Shown here: piece by piece, positions 26,901-39,401 of the stretch
Layout of the letters: every line of letters begins with the position of its first letter
Numbering within the stretch: position 1 is the first letter of the stretch
DNA from: Hippophae tibetana
Lineage: Eukaryota; Streptophyta; Magnoliopsida; Rosales; Elaeagnaceae
Direction: 5' to 3'
Length of the DNA stretch: 64,000 nt
Assembly: GCA_037013495.1 (NCBI GenBank)
Contig: CM072812.1
Span: 61,722,938 to 61,786,937, forward strand
The notes under the pieces: generated by a model
What the model was told of the DNA's origin: nothing
Databases searched by the model: none
What the model saw: only the letters and a program-made list of their open reading frames with translations
Translations under genes and position numbers: made by a program

Positions 26901-28422
26901 AATACATGATTTAAAAATTTTAACAGTTTAACGTTGCAAACCCAATTAATAATTTCTTTGTTTTTTAAACTGTGACATACTGCAACAATCTTATTTTTCT
27001 GAAAAACAAAGATATATTAACACACATAAAAAAAGGAACAAAAAAAAGATACAAAGAATTTAGAGAAAAGTATAAAAGGAAATCCAAAGATTAAAACAAC
27101 GACAACAAAATTGATAGAAAACGCAAGGGATGAAGGATTAAATTTCTTTCTTTTTATTGTGAGTTTTCACTCAAGAATGAAAAAAAGAATTAAATAATTA
27201 TTGTTTTAAATCTAAAATTCAAAAACGGATAGATGAAGACATATAACTTATTTTCTTCACCAAGGCTCTCATTCTAAATTATGGGTAACCTTTAGGTGAA
27301 CAAACAAGTAACTCAATTAAATATTAACAATTGAATTGGAAAGAAGGTGGTTAAGATGATTAATATGGAATCCTTTAGAAAGAGAACCGAAAACAACGCA
27401 ATATGGTGAAACCAAAATTTCTGATATCAGTAAGTTGTGTAAAGAATGGTGTTTGGGTTCCCAAAAGTTGAGAATAGAACTAATGCTTTGTTGCATTTTT
27501 AGAAATCATAACGACCTTCCATATGATTTATTATAATAGCAGTGTCCATGCATGATTTAAAAATTTTAACAGTTTAACGTTGCAACCCCAATTAATAACT
27601 TCTTTGATTTTTAAACTGTGACATGCTGCAACAATCTTATTTTTTTGAAAAACAATGATAGATTTACACACATAAAAAAGGAACAAAAAAGAGATAGGAA
27701 GAATTTAAAGAAAACTATAAAAGGATATCCAAAGATTAAAACAACGGCAACAAAATTGATAGAAAACGCAAGGGATGAAGGATTAAATTTCTTTCTTTTT
27801 ATTGTGAGTTTTCACTCATGAATGAAAAAAAGAATTAAATAATTATTGTTTTAAATCTAAAATTCAAAAACGGATAGATGAAGACATATAACTTATTTTC
27901 TTCACCAAGGCTCTCATTCTAAATTATGGGTAACCTTTAGGTGAACAAACAAGTAACTCAATTAAATATTAACAATTGAATTGGAAAGAAGGTGGTTAAG
28001 ATGATTAATATGGAATCCTTTAGAAAAAGAACCGAAAACAACGCAATATGGTGAAACCAAAATTTCTGACATCAGTAAGTTGTGTAAACAATGTAGTTTG
28101 GTTCCCAAATGTTGAGAAAATAATTAATGCTTTGTTGCATTTTTAGAAATCATAACGACCTTCCATATTATTTATTATAATAGCGGTGTCGATGCACGAT
28201 TTAAAAATTTTAACAGTTTAACGTTGTAACCCCAATTAATAACTTCTTTGTTTTTTAAACTGTGACATGCTGCAACAATCTTATTTTTTTGAAAAACAAA
28301 GATAGATTAACACACATAAAAAAAGGAACAAAAAAAAGATACAAAGAATTTAAAGAAAACTATAAAAGGAAATCCAAAGATTAAAACAACGACAACAAAA
28401 TTGATAGAAAACGCAAGGGATG
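23904..28422 (+). repeat. Heptameric HOR, copy 1 (B-A-B-D-C-B-D), 4,519 bp
   Basis: Monomer starts are 23904 (B, 'cttcaacaagg', 'gagaatataac', 'cgatgcaacccc'), 24551 (A, 'aacataatagtgtgatacc'), 25196 (B), 25842 (D), 26487 (C, 'tttataaattgtaacg', 'gtcaatacatg'), 27133 (B, 'agaaagagaacc', 'ctgatatcag', 'aacaatgatagatttac', 'gagataggaag') and 27778 (D). The whole order and all private marks recur from 28423. Confidence 0.93.
25842..26486 (+). repeat. Representative monomer, subfamily D
   Basis: D is a B-like 5' half ('atgggtaacc', 'gaaacc', 'gacatcagtaag') joined to an A-like middle ('aacaatgtagtttggtt', 'gtgtcgatgcacg') with private marks 'gagaaaataattaatg', 'catattattt' (NdeI site lost) and 'gttgtaacccc'. 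The same marks recur in units starting at 27778, 30361, 32298 and 35525. It probably arose once by exchange between B and A units and was then amplified inside the heptamer. Confidence 0.85.
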
Positions 28423-31400
28423 AAGGATTAAATTTCTTTCTTTTTATTGTGAGTTTTCACTCAAGAATGAAAAAAAGAATTAAATAATTATTGTTTTAAA
28501 TCTAAAATTCAAAAACGGATAGATGAAGACATATAACTTATTTTCTTCAACAAGGCTCTCATTCTAAATTATGTGTAACCTTTAGGTGAACAAACAAGTA
28601 ACTCAATTAAATATTAACAATTGAATTGCAAAGAAGGTGGTTAAGATGATTAATATGGAATCATTTAGAAAAAGAACCGAAAACAACGCAATATGGTGAA
28701 ACCAAAATTTCTGACATCAGTAAGTTGTGTAAAGAATGGAGTTTGGGTTCCCAAAAGTTGAGAATATAACTAATGCTTTGTTGCATTTTTAGAAATCATA
28801 ACGACCTTCCATATGATTTATTATAATAGCGGTGTCAATGCATGATTTAAAAATTTTAACAGTTTAACGATGCAACCCCAATTAATAATTTCTTTGTTTT
28901 TTAAACTGTGACATGCTGCAACAATCTTATTTTTTTGAAAAACAAAGATATATTAACACACATAAAAAAAGGAACAAAAAAAAAGATACAAAGAATTTAG
29001 AGAAAAGTATAAAAGGAAATCCAAAGATTAAAACAACGACAACAAAATTGATAGAAAACGCAAGGGATGAATGATTAAATTTCTTTCTTTTTATTTTGTG
29101 TTTTCATTAAAGAATGAAAAAAACAATTAAATAATTATTGTTTTAAATCTAAAATTCAAAAACGGATAGATGAAGACATATAACCTTTTTTCTTGACCAA
29201 GGCTCTCATTCTAAATTATCTCTAACCTTTTGGTGAACAACCTAGTAACTCAACGAAATATTAACAATTGAATTGGAAAGAACTTGGTTAAGATGATTAA
29301 TAAAGGATCCTATAGAAAAAGAACCGAAAACAACATAATAGTGTGATACCAAAATTTATGACATCAGCAAGTTGTGTAAACAATGTAGTTTGGTTCCCAA
29401 ATGTTGAGAAAAGAACTAATGCTTTGTTGCATTTTTAGAAATCGAAACGACCTTCCATATGATTTATTATAATAGCCGTGTCGATGCACGATTGAAAAAT
29501 TTTAACAGTTTAACGTTGCAAACCCAATTAATAATTTCTTTGTTTTTTAAACTGTGACATGCTGCAACAATCTTATTTTTTTGAAAAACAAAGATATATT
29601 AACACACATAAAAAAAGGAACAAAAAAAAGATACAAAGAATTTAGAGAAAAGTATAAAAGGAAATCCAAAGATTAAAACAACGACAACAAAATTGATAGA
29701 AAACGCAAGGGATGAAGGATTAAATTTCTTTCTTTTTATTGTGAGTTTTCACTCAAGAATGAAAAAAAGAATTAAATAATTATTGTTTTAAATCTAAAAT
29801 TCAAAAACGGATAGATGAAGACATATAACTTATTTTCTTCAACAAGGCTCTCATTCTAAATTATGTGTAACCTTTAGGTGAACAAACAAGTAACTCAATT
29901 AAATATTAACAATTGAATTGGAAAGAAGGTGGTTAAGATGATTAATATGGAATCATTTAGAAAAAGAACCGAAAACAACGCAATATGGTGAAACCAAAAT
30001 TTCTGACATCAGTAAGTTGTGTAAAGAATGGAGTTTGGGTTCCCAAAAGTTGAGAATAGAACTAATGCTTTGTTGCATTTTTAGAAATCATAACGACCTT
30101 CCATATGATTTATTATAATAGCGGTGTCAATGCATGATTTAAAAATTTTAACAGTTTAACGTTGCAACCCCAATTAATAATTTCTTTGTTTTTTAAACTG
30201 TGACATGCTGCAACAATCTTATTTTTTTGAAAAACAAAGATATATTAACACACATAAAAAAAGGAACAAAAAAAAGATACAAAGAATTTAGAGAAAAGTA
30301 TAAAAGGAAATCCAAAGATTAAAACAACGACAACAAAATTGATAGAAAACGCAAGGGATGAAGGATTAAATTTCTTTCTTTTTATTGTGAGTTTTCACTC
30401 AAGAATGAAAAAAAGAATTAAATAATTATTGTTTTAAATCTAAAATTCAAAAACGGATAGATGAAGACATATAACTTATTTTCTTCACCAAGGCTCTCAT
30501 TCTAAATTATGGGTAACCTTTAGGTGAACAAACAAGTAACTCAATTAAATATTAACAATTGAATTGGAAAGAAGGTGGTTAAGATGATTAATATGGAATC
30601 CTTTAGAAAAAGAACCGAAAACAACGCAATATGGTGAAACCAAAATTTCTGACATCAGTAAGTTGTGTAAACAATGTAGTTTGGTTCCCAAATGTTGAGA
30701 AAATAATTAATGCTTTGTTGCATTTTTAGAAATCATAACGACCTTCCATATTATTTATTATAATAGCGGTGTCGATGCACGATTTAAAAATTTTAACAGT
30801 TTAACGTTGTAACCCCAATTAATAACTTCTTTGTTTTTTAAACTGTGACATGCTGCAACAATCTTATTTTTTTGAAAAACAAAGATAGATTAACACACAT
30901 AAAAAAAGGAACAAAAAAAAGATACAAAGAATTTAAAGAAAACTATAAAAGGAAATCCAAAGATTAAAACAACGACAACAAAATTGATAGAAAACGCAAG
31001 GGATGAAGGATTAAATTTCTTTCTTTTTATTGTGAGTTTTCACTCAAGAATGAAAAAAAGAATTAAATAATTATTGTTTTAAATCTAAAATTCAAAAACG
31101 GATAGATGAAGACATATAACTTATTTTCTTCACCAAGGCTCTCATTCTAAATTATGTGTAACCTTTAGGTGAACAAACAAGTAACTCAATTAAATATTAA
31201 CAATTGAATTGGAAAGAAGGTGGTTAAGATGATTAATATGGAATCCTTTAGAAAAAGAACCGAAAACAACGCAATATGGTGAAACCAAAATTTCTGACAT
31301 GAGTAAGTTGTGTAAACAATGGAGTTTTGGGTTCCCAAATGTTGAGAATAGAACTAATGCTTTGTTGCATTTTTATAAATTGTAACGACCTTCCATATGA

Positions 31401-32942
31401 TTTATTATAATAGCGGTGTCAATACATGATTTAAAAATTTTAACAGTTTAACGTTGCAAACCCAATTAATAATTTCTTTGTTTTTTAAACTGTGACATAC
31501 TGCAACAATCTTATTTTTTTGAAAAACAAAGATATATTAACACACATAAAAAAAGGAACAAAAAAAAGATACAAAGAATTTAGAGAAAAGTATAAAAGGA
31601 AATCCAAAGATTAAAACAACGACAACAAAATTGATAGAAAACGCAAGGGATGAAGGATTAAATTTCTTTCTTTTTATTGTGAGTTTTCACTCAAGAATGA
31701 AAAAAAGAATTAAATAATTATTGTTTTAAATCTAAAATTCAAAAACGGATAGATGAAGACATATAACTTATTTTCTTCACCAAGGCTCTCATTCTAAATT
31801 ATGGGTAACCTTTAGGTGAACAAACAAGTAACTCAATTAAATATTAACAATTGAATTGGAAAGAAGGTGGTTAAGATGATTAATATGGAATCCTTTAGAA
31901 AGAGAACCGAAAACAACGCAATATGGTGAAACCAAAATTTCTGATATCAGTAAGTTGTGTAAAGAATGTTGTTTGGGTTCCCAAAAGTTGAGAATAGAAC
32001 TAATGCTTTGTTGCATTTTTAGAAATCATAACGACCTTCCATATGATTTATTATAATAGCAGTGTCCATGCATGATTTAAAAATTTTAACAGTTTAACGT
32101 TGCAACCCCAATTAATAACTTCTTTGATTTTTAAACTGTGACATGCTGCAACAATCTTATTTTTTTGAAAAACAATGATAGATTTACACACATAAAAAAG
32201 GAACAAAAAAGAGATAGGAAGAATTTAAAGAAAACTATAAAAGGATATCCAAAGATTAAAACAACGGCAACAAAATTGATAGAAAACGCAAGGGATGAAG
32301 GATTAAATTTCTTTCTTTTTATTGTGAGTTTTCACTCATGAATGAAAAAAAGAATTAAATAATTATTGTTTTAAATCTAAAATTCAAAAACGGATAGATG
32401 AAGACATATAACTTATTTTCTTCACCAAGGCTCTCATTCTAAATTATGGGTAACCTTTAGGTGAACAAACAAGTAACTCAATTAAATATTAACAATTGAA
32501 TTGGAAAGAAGGTGGTTAAGATGATTAATATGGAATCCTTTAGAAAAAGAACCGAAAACAACGCAATATGGTGAAACCAAAATTTCTGACATCAGTAAGT
32601 TGTGTAAACAATGTAGTTTGGTTCCCAAATGTTGAGAAAATAATTAATGCTTTGTTGCATTTTTAGAAATCATAACGACCTTCCATATTATTTATTATAA
32701 TAGCGGTGTCGATGCACGATTTAAAAATTTTAACAGTTTAACGTTGTAACCCCAATTAATAACTTCTTTGTTTTTTAAACTGTGACATGCTGCAACAATC
32801 TTATTTTTTTGAAAAACAAAGATAGATTAACACACATAAAAAAATGAACAAAAAAAAGATACAAAGAATTTAAAGAAAACTATAAAAGGAAATCCAAAGA
32901 TTAAAACAACGACAACAAAATTGATAGAAAACGCAAGGGATG
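28423..32942 (+). repeat. Heptameric HOR, copy 2, 4,520 bp
   Basis: Monomer starts are 28423, 29070, 29715, 30361, 31006, 31653 and 32298. The extra base relative to copy 1 is a fourth T in 'ggagttttggg' near 31322, in the unit at 31006. Other differences are few, for example 'gaatgttgtttggg' in the unit at 31653 against 'gaatggtgtttggg' in copy 1. Confidence 0.93.
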
Positions 32943-35900
32943 AAGGATTAAATTTCTTTCTTTTTATTGTGAGTTTTCACTCAAGAATGAAAAAAAGAAT
33001 TAAATAATTATTGTTTTAAATCTAAAATTCAAAAACGGATAGATGAAGACATATAACTTATTTTCTTCACCAAGGCTCTCATTCTAAATTATGTGTAACC
33101 TTTAGGTGAACAAACAAGTAACTCAATTAAATATTAACAATTGAATTGGAAAGAAGGTGGTTAAGATGATTAATATGGAATCCTTTAGAAAAAGAACCGA
33201 AAACAACGCAATATGGTGAAACCAAAATTTCTGACATGAGTAAGTTGTGTAAACAATGGAGTTTGGGTTCCCAAATGTTGAGAATAGAACTAATGCTTTG
33301 TTGCATTTTTATAAATTGTAACGACCTTCCATATGATTTATTATAATAGCGGTGTCAATACATGATTTAAAAATTTTAACAGTTTAACGTTGCAACCCCA
33401 ATTAATAATTTCTTTGTTTTTTAAACTGTGACATACTGCAACAATCTTATTTTTTTGAAAAACAAAGATATATTAACACACATAAAAAAAGGAACAAAAA
33501 AAAGATACAAAGAATTTAGAGAAAAGTATAAAAGGAAATCCAAAGATTAAAACAACGACAACAAAATTGATAGAAAACGCAAGGGATGAAGGATTAAATT
33601 TCTTTCTTTTTATTGTGAGTTTTCACTCAAGAATGAAAAAAAGAATTAAATAATTATTGTTTTAAATCTAAAATTCAAAAACGGATAGATGAAGACATAT
33701 AACTTATTTTCTTCACCAAGGCTCTCATTCTAAATTATGGGTAACCTTTAGGTGAACAAACAAGTAACTCAATTAAATATTAACAATTGAATTGGAAAGA
33801 AGGTGGTTAAGATGATTAATATGGAATCCTTTAGAAAGAGAACCGAAAACAACGCAATATGGTGAAACCAAAATTTCTGATATCAGTAAGTTGTGTAAAG
33901 AATGTTGTTTGGGTTCCCAAAAGTTGAGAATAGAACTAATGCTTTGTTGCATTTTTAGAAATCATAACGACCTTCCATATGATTTATTATAATAGCAGTG
34001 TCCATGCATGATTTAAAAATTTTAACAGTTTAACGTTGCAACCCCAATTAATAACTTCTTTGATTTTTAAACTGTGACATGCTGCAACAATCTTATTTTT
34101 TTGAAAAACAATGATAGATTTACACACATAAAAAAGGAACAAAAAAGAGATAGGAAGAATTTAAAGAAAACTATAAAAGGATATCCAAAGATTAAAACAA
34201 CGGCAACAAAATTGATAGAAAACGCAAGGGATGAATGATTAAATTTCTTTCTTTTTATTTTGTGTTTTCATTAAAGAATGAAAAAAACAATTAAATAATT
34301 ATTGTTTTAAATCTAAAATTCAAAAACGGATAGATGAAGACATATAACCTTTTTTCTTGACCAAGGCTCTCATTCTAAATTATCTCTAACCTTTTGGTGA
34401 ATAACCTAGTAACTCCACGAAATATTAACAATTGAATTGGAAAGAACTTGGTTAAGATGATTAATAAAGGATCCTATAGAAAAAGAACCGAAAACAACGT
34501 AATATGGTGATACCAAAATTTATGACATCAGCAAGTTGTGTAAACAATGTAGTTTGGTTCCCAAATGTTGAGAAAAGAACTAATGCTTTGTTGCATTTTT
34601 AGAAATCGAAACGACCTTCCATATGATTTATTATAATAGCCGTGTCGATGCACGATTGAAAAATTTTAACAGTTTAACGTTGCAACCCCAATTAAAAACT
34701 TCTTTGTTTTTTAAACTGTGACATGCTGCAACAATCTTATTTTTTTGAAAAACAAAGATATATTAACACACATAAAAAAAGGAACAAAAAAAACATACAA
34801 AGAATTTAAAGAAAAGTATAAAAGGAAATCCAAAGATTAAAACAACGACAATAAAATTGATAGAAAACGCAAGGGATGAAGGATTAAATTTCATTCTTTT
34901 TATTGTGAGTTTTCATTCAAGAATGAAAAAAAGAATTAAATAATTATTGTTTTAAATCTAAAATTCAAAAACGGATAGATGAAGACATATAACTTATTTT
35001 CTTCACCAAGGCTCTCATTCTAAATTATGTGTAACCTTTAGGTGAACAAACTAGTAACTCAAGGAAATATTAATGTTTGAATTGGAAAGAAGGTGGTTAA
35101 GATGATTAATATGGAATCCTTTAGAAAAAGAACCGAAAACAACGCAATATGGTGAAACCAAAATTTCTGACATGAGTAAGTTGTGTAAACAATGGAGTTT
35201 GGGTTCCCAAATGTTGAGAATAGAACTAATGCTTTGTTGCATTTTTAGAAATTGTAACGACCTTCCATATGATTTATTATAATAGCGGTGTCAATGCATG
35301 ATTTAAAAATTTTAACAGTTTAACGTTGCAACCCCAATTAATAATTTCTTTGTTTTTTAAACTGTGACATGCTGCAACAATCTTATTTTTTTGAAAAACA
35401 AAGATATATTAACACACATAAAAAAAGGAACAAAAAAAAGATACAAAGAATTTAGAGAAAAGTATAAAAGGAAATCCAAAGATTAAAACAACGACAACAA
35501 AATTGATAGAAAACGCAAGGGATGAAGGATTAAATTTCTTTCTTTTTATTGTGAGTTTTCACTCAAGAATGAAAAAAAGAATTAAATAATTATTGTTTTA
35601 AATCTAAAATTCAAAAACGGATAGATGAAGACATATAACTTATTTTCTTCACCAAGGCTCTCATTCTAAATTATGGGTAACCTTTAGGTGAACAAACAAG
35701 TAACTCAATTAAATATTAACAATTGAATTGGAAAGAAGGTGGTTAAGATGATTAATATGGAATCCTTTAGAAAAAGAACCGAAAACAACGCAATATGGTG
35801 AAACCAAAATTTCTGACATCAGTAAGTTGTGTAAACAATGTAGTTTGGTTCCCAAATGTTGAGAAAATAATTAATGCTTTGTTGCATTTTTAGAAATCAT

Positions 35901-36815
35901 AACGACCTTCCATATTATTTATTATAATAGCGGTGTCGATGCACGATTTAAAAATTTTAACAGTTTAACGTTGTAACCCCAATTAGTAACTTCTTTGTTT
36001 TTTAAACTGTGACATGCTGCAACAATCTTATTTTTTTGAAAAACAAAGATAGATTAACACACATAAAAAAAGGAACAAAAAAAAGATACAAAGAATTTAG
36101 AGAAAAGTATAAAAGTAAATCCAAAGATTAAAACAACGACAACAAAATTGATAGAAAACGCAAGGGATGAATGATTAAATTTCTTTCTTTTTATTGTGAG
36201 TTTTCACTCAAGAATGAAAAAAAGAATTAAATAATTATTGTTTTAAATCTAAAATTCAAAAACGGATAGATGAAGACATATAACTTATTTTCTTCACCAA
36301 GGCTCTCATTCTAAATTATGTGTAACCTTTAGGTGAACAAACAAGTAACTCAATTAAATATTAACAATTGAATTGGAAAGAAGGTGGTTAAGATGATTAA
36401 TATGGAATCCTTTAGAAAAAAAACCGAAAACAACGCAATATGGTGAAACAAAAATTTCTGACATGAGTAAGTTGTGTAAACAATGGAGTTTGGGTTCCCA
36501 AATGTTGAGAATAGAACTAATGCTTTGTTGCATTTTTAGAAATTGTAACGACCTTCCATATGATTTATTATAATAGCGGTGTCAATGCATGATTTAAAAA
36601 TTTTAACAGTTTAACGTTGCAAACCCAATTAATAATTTCTTTGTTTTTTAAACTGTGACATGCTGCAACAATCTTATTTTTTTGAAAAAAAAAGATAGAT
36701 TAACAAACATAAAAAAAGGAACAAAAAAAAGATACAAAGAATTTAAAGAAAACTATAAAAGGAAATCCAAAGATTAATAGAACGACAACAAAATTGATAG
36801 AAAACGCAAGTGATG
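32943..36815 (+). repeat. Partial heptamer re-copy followed by mixed A/C/D units (6 monomers)
   Basis: Units at 32943 (C) and 33589 (B) repeat the last C-B step of the heptamer a third time. The mark 'gaatgttgtttggg' ties 33589 to 31653 rather than to 27133, so the extra copy came from heptamer copy 2. At 34234 the array switches to an A unit with 'ttattttgtgttttc', then C at 34879 ('aaactagtaactcaagg'), D at 35525 and C at 36170. The 34234/34879 pair matches 21967/22612, about 12.3 kb upstream. Confidence 0.87.
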
Positions 36816-39401
36816 AAGGATTAATTTCTTTCTTTTTATTGTGAGTTTTCATTAAAGATTGAAAAAAACAATTAAATAATTATTGTTTTAAATCTAAAAT
36901 TCAAAAACGGATAGATGAAGACATATAACCTTTTTTCTTGACCAAGGCTCTCATTCTAAATTATCTCTAACCTTTAGGTGAACAACCTAGTAACTCAATG
37001 AAATATTAACAATTGAATTGGAAAGAACGTGGTTAAGATGATTAATAAAGGATCCTATAGAAAAAGAACCGAAAACAACGTAATATGGTGATACCAAAAT
37101 TTATGACATCAGCAAGTTGTGTAAACAATGTAGTTTGGTTCCCAAATGTTGAGAAAAGAACTAATGCTTTGTTGCATTTTTAGAAATCGAAACGACCTTC
37201 CATATGATTTATTATAATAGCCGTGTCGATGCACGATTGAAAAATTTTAACAGTTTAACGTTGCAACCCCAATTAAAAAACTTCTTTGTTTTTTAAACTG
37301 TGACATGCTGCAACAATCTTATTTTTTTGAAAAACAAAGATATATTAACACACATAAAAAAAGGAACAAAAAAAAGATACAAAGAATTTAAAGAAAAGTA
37401 TAAAAGGAAATCCAAAGATTAAAACAACGACAATAAAATTGATAGAAAACGCAAGGGATGAAGGATTAAATTTCTTTCTTTTTATTGTGAGTTTTCACTC
37501 AAGAATGAAAAAAAGAATTAAATAATTATTGTTTTAAATCTAAAATTCAAAAACGGATAGATGAAGACATATAACTTATTTTCTTCACCAAGGCTCTCAT
37601 TCTAAATTATGTGTAACCTTTAGGTGAACAAACAAGTAACTCAATTAAATATTAACAATTGAATTGGAAAGAAGGTGGTTAAGATGATTAATATGGAATC
37701 CTTTAGAAAAAGAACCGAAAACAACGCAATATGGTGAAACCAAAATTTCTGACATGAGTAAATTGTGTAAACAATGGAGTTTGGGTTCCCAAATGTTGAG
37801 AATAGAACTAATGCTTTGTTGCATTTTTAGAAATTGTAACGACCTTCCATATGATTTATTATAATAGCGGTGTCAATGCATGATTTAAAAATTTTAACAG
37901 TTTAACGTTGCAAACCCAATTAATAATTTCTTTGTTTTTTAAACTGTGACATGCTGCAACAATCTTATTTTTTTGAAAAACAAAGATATATTAACACACA
38001 TAAAAAAAGGAACAAAAAAAAGATACAAAGAATTTAGAGAAAAGTATAAAAAGAAATCCAAAGATTAAAACAACGACAACAAAATTGATAGAAAACGCAA
38101 GGGATGAAGGATTAAATTTCTTTCTTTTTATTGTGAGTTTTCACTCAAGAATGAAAAAAAGAATTAAATAATTATTGTTATAAAAATCTAAAATTCAAAA
38201 AACGGATAGATGAAGACATATAACTTATTTTCTTCACCAAGGCTCTCATTCTAAATTATGTGTAACCTTTAGGTGAACAAACAAGTAACTCAATTAAATA
38301 TTAACAATTGAATTGGAAAGAAGGTGGTTAAGATGATTAATATGGAATCCTTTAGAAAGAGAACCGAAAACAACGCAATATGGTGAAACCAAAATTTCTG
38401 ACATCAGTAAGTTGTGTAAAGAATGGAGTTTGGGTTCCCAAAAGTTGAGAATAGAACTAATGCTTTGTTGCATTTTTAGAAATCATAACGACCTTCCATA
38501 TGATTTATTATAATAGCGGTGTCCATGCATGATTTGAAAATTTTAACAGTTTAACGTTGCAAACCCAATTAATAACTTCTTTGTCTTTTAAACTGTGACA
38601 TGCTGCAACAATCTTATTTTTTTGAAAAAAAAAGATAGATTAACACACATAAAAAAAGGAACAAAAAAAAGATACAAAGAATTTAGAGAAAAGTATAAAA
38701 GTAAATCCAAAGATTAAAACAACGACAACAAAATTGATAGAAAACGCAAGGGATGAATGATTAAATTTCTTTCTTTTTATTGTGAGTTTTCACTCAAGAA
38801 TGAAAAAAAGAATTAAATAATTATTGTTTTAAATCTAAAATTCAAAAACGGATAGATGAAGACATATAACTTATTTTCTTCACCAAGGCTCTCATTCTAA
38901 ATTATGTGTAACCTTTAGGTGAACAAACAAGTAACTCAATTAAATATTAACAATTGAATTGGAAAGAAGGTGGTTAAGATGATTAATATGGAATCCTTTA
39001 GAAAGAGAACCGAAAACAACGCAATATGGTGAAACCAAAATTTCTGACATCAGTAAGTTGTGTAAAGAATGTTGTTTGGGTTCCCAAAAGTTGAGAATAG
39101 AACTAATGCTTTGTTGCATTTTTAGAAATCATAACGACCTTCCATATGATTTATTATAATAGCGGTGTCCATGCATGATTTAAAAATTTTAACAGTTTAA
39201 CGTTGCAAACCCAATTAATAACTTCTTTGTCTTTTAAACTGTGACATGCTGCAACAATCTTATTTTTTTGAAAAAAAAAGATAGATTAACAAACATAAAA
39301 AAAGGAACAAAAAAAAGATACAAAGAATTTAAAGAAAACTATAAAAGGAAATCCAAAGATTAATAGAACGACAACAAAATTGATAGAAAACGCAAGTGAT
39401 G
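36816..39401 (+). repeat. Tetrameric HOR, copy 1 (A-C-B-B), ~2,586 bp
   Basis: Monomer starts are 36816, 37461, 38107 and 38756. The A unit has 'aaggattaatttc' (one A block shortened), 'aaagattgaaa' and 'aattaaaaaacttc'. The B unit at 38107 has a private 'gttataaaaatc' and an extra A in 'caaaaaacgg', giving a 649-bp unit. The last B has 'gaatgttgtttggg'. B and C units from here use 'tgaaaaaaaaagatag' near 520. Confidence 0.9.
37461..38106 (+). repeat. Representative monomer, subfamily C
   Basis: C units share the B 5' part ('cactcaag', 'atgtgtaacc') but differ downstream: 'gacatgagtaag', 'aacaatggag', 'cccaaatgttgagaatag', 'ttgtaacg', 'gtgtcaatgcatg', 'aataatttctttg' and 'gagaaaagtat'. C-like units start at 5166, 22612, 26487, 31006, 32943, 34879, 36170, 37461, 40047, 40693 and 42629. 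Two of the CpG positions of A are TG or CA here. The copies at 37461 and 40047 share a private 'tataaaaagaaatcc', which links them as copies of one tetramer. Confidence 0.85.
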
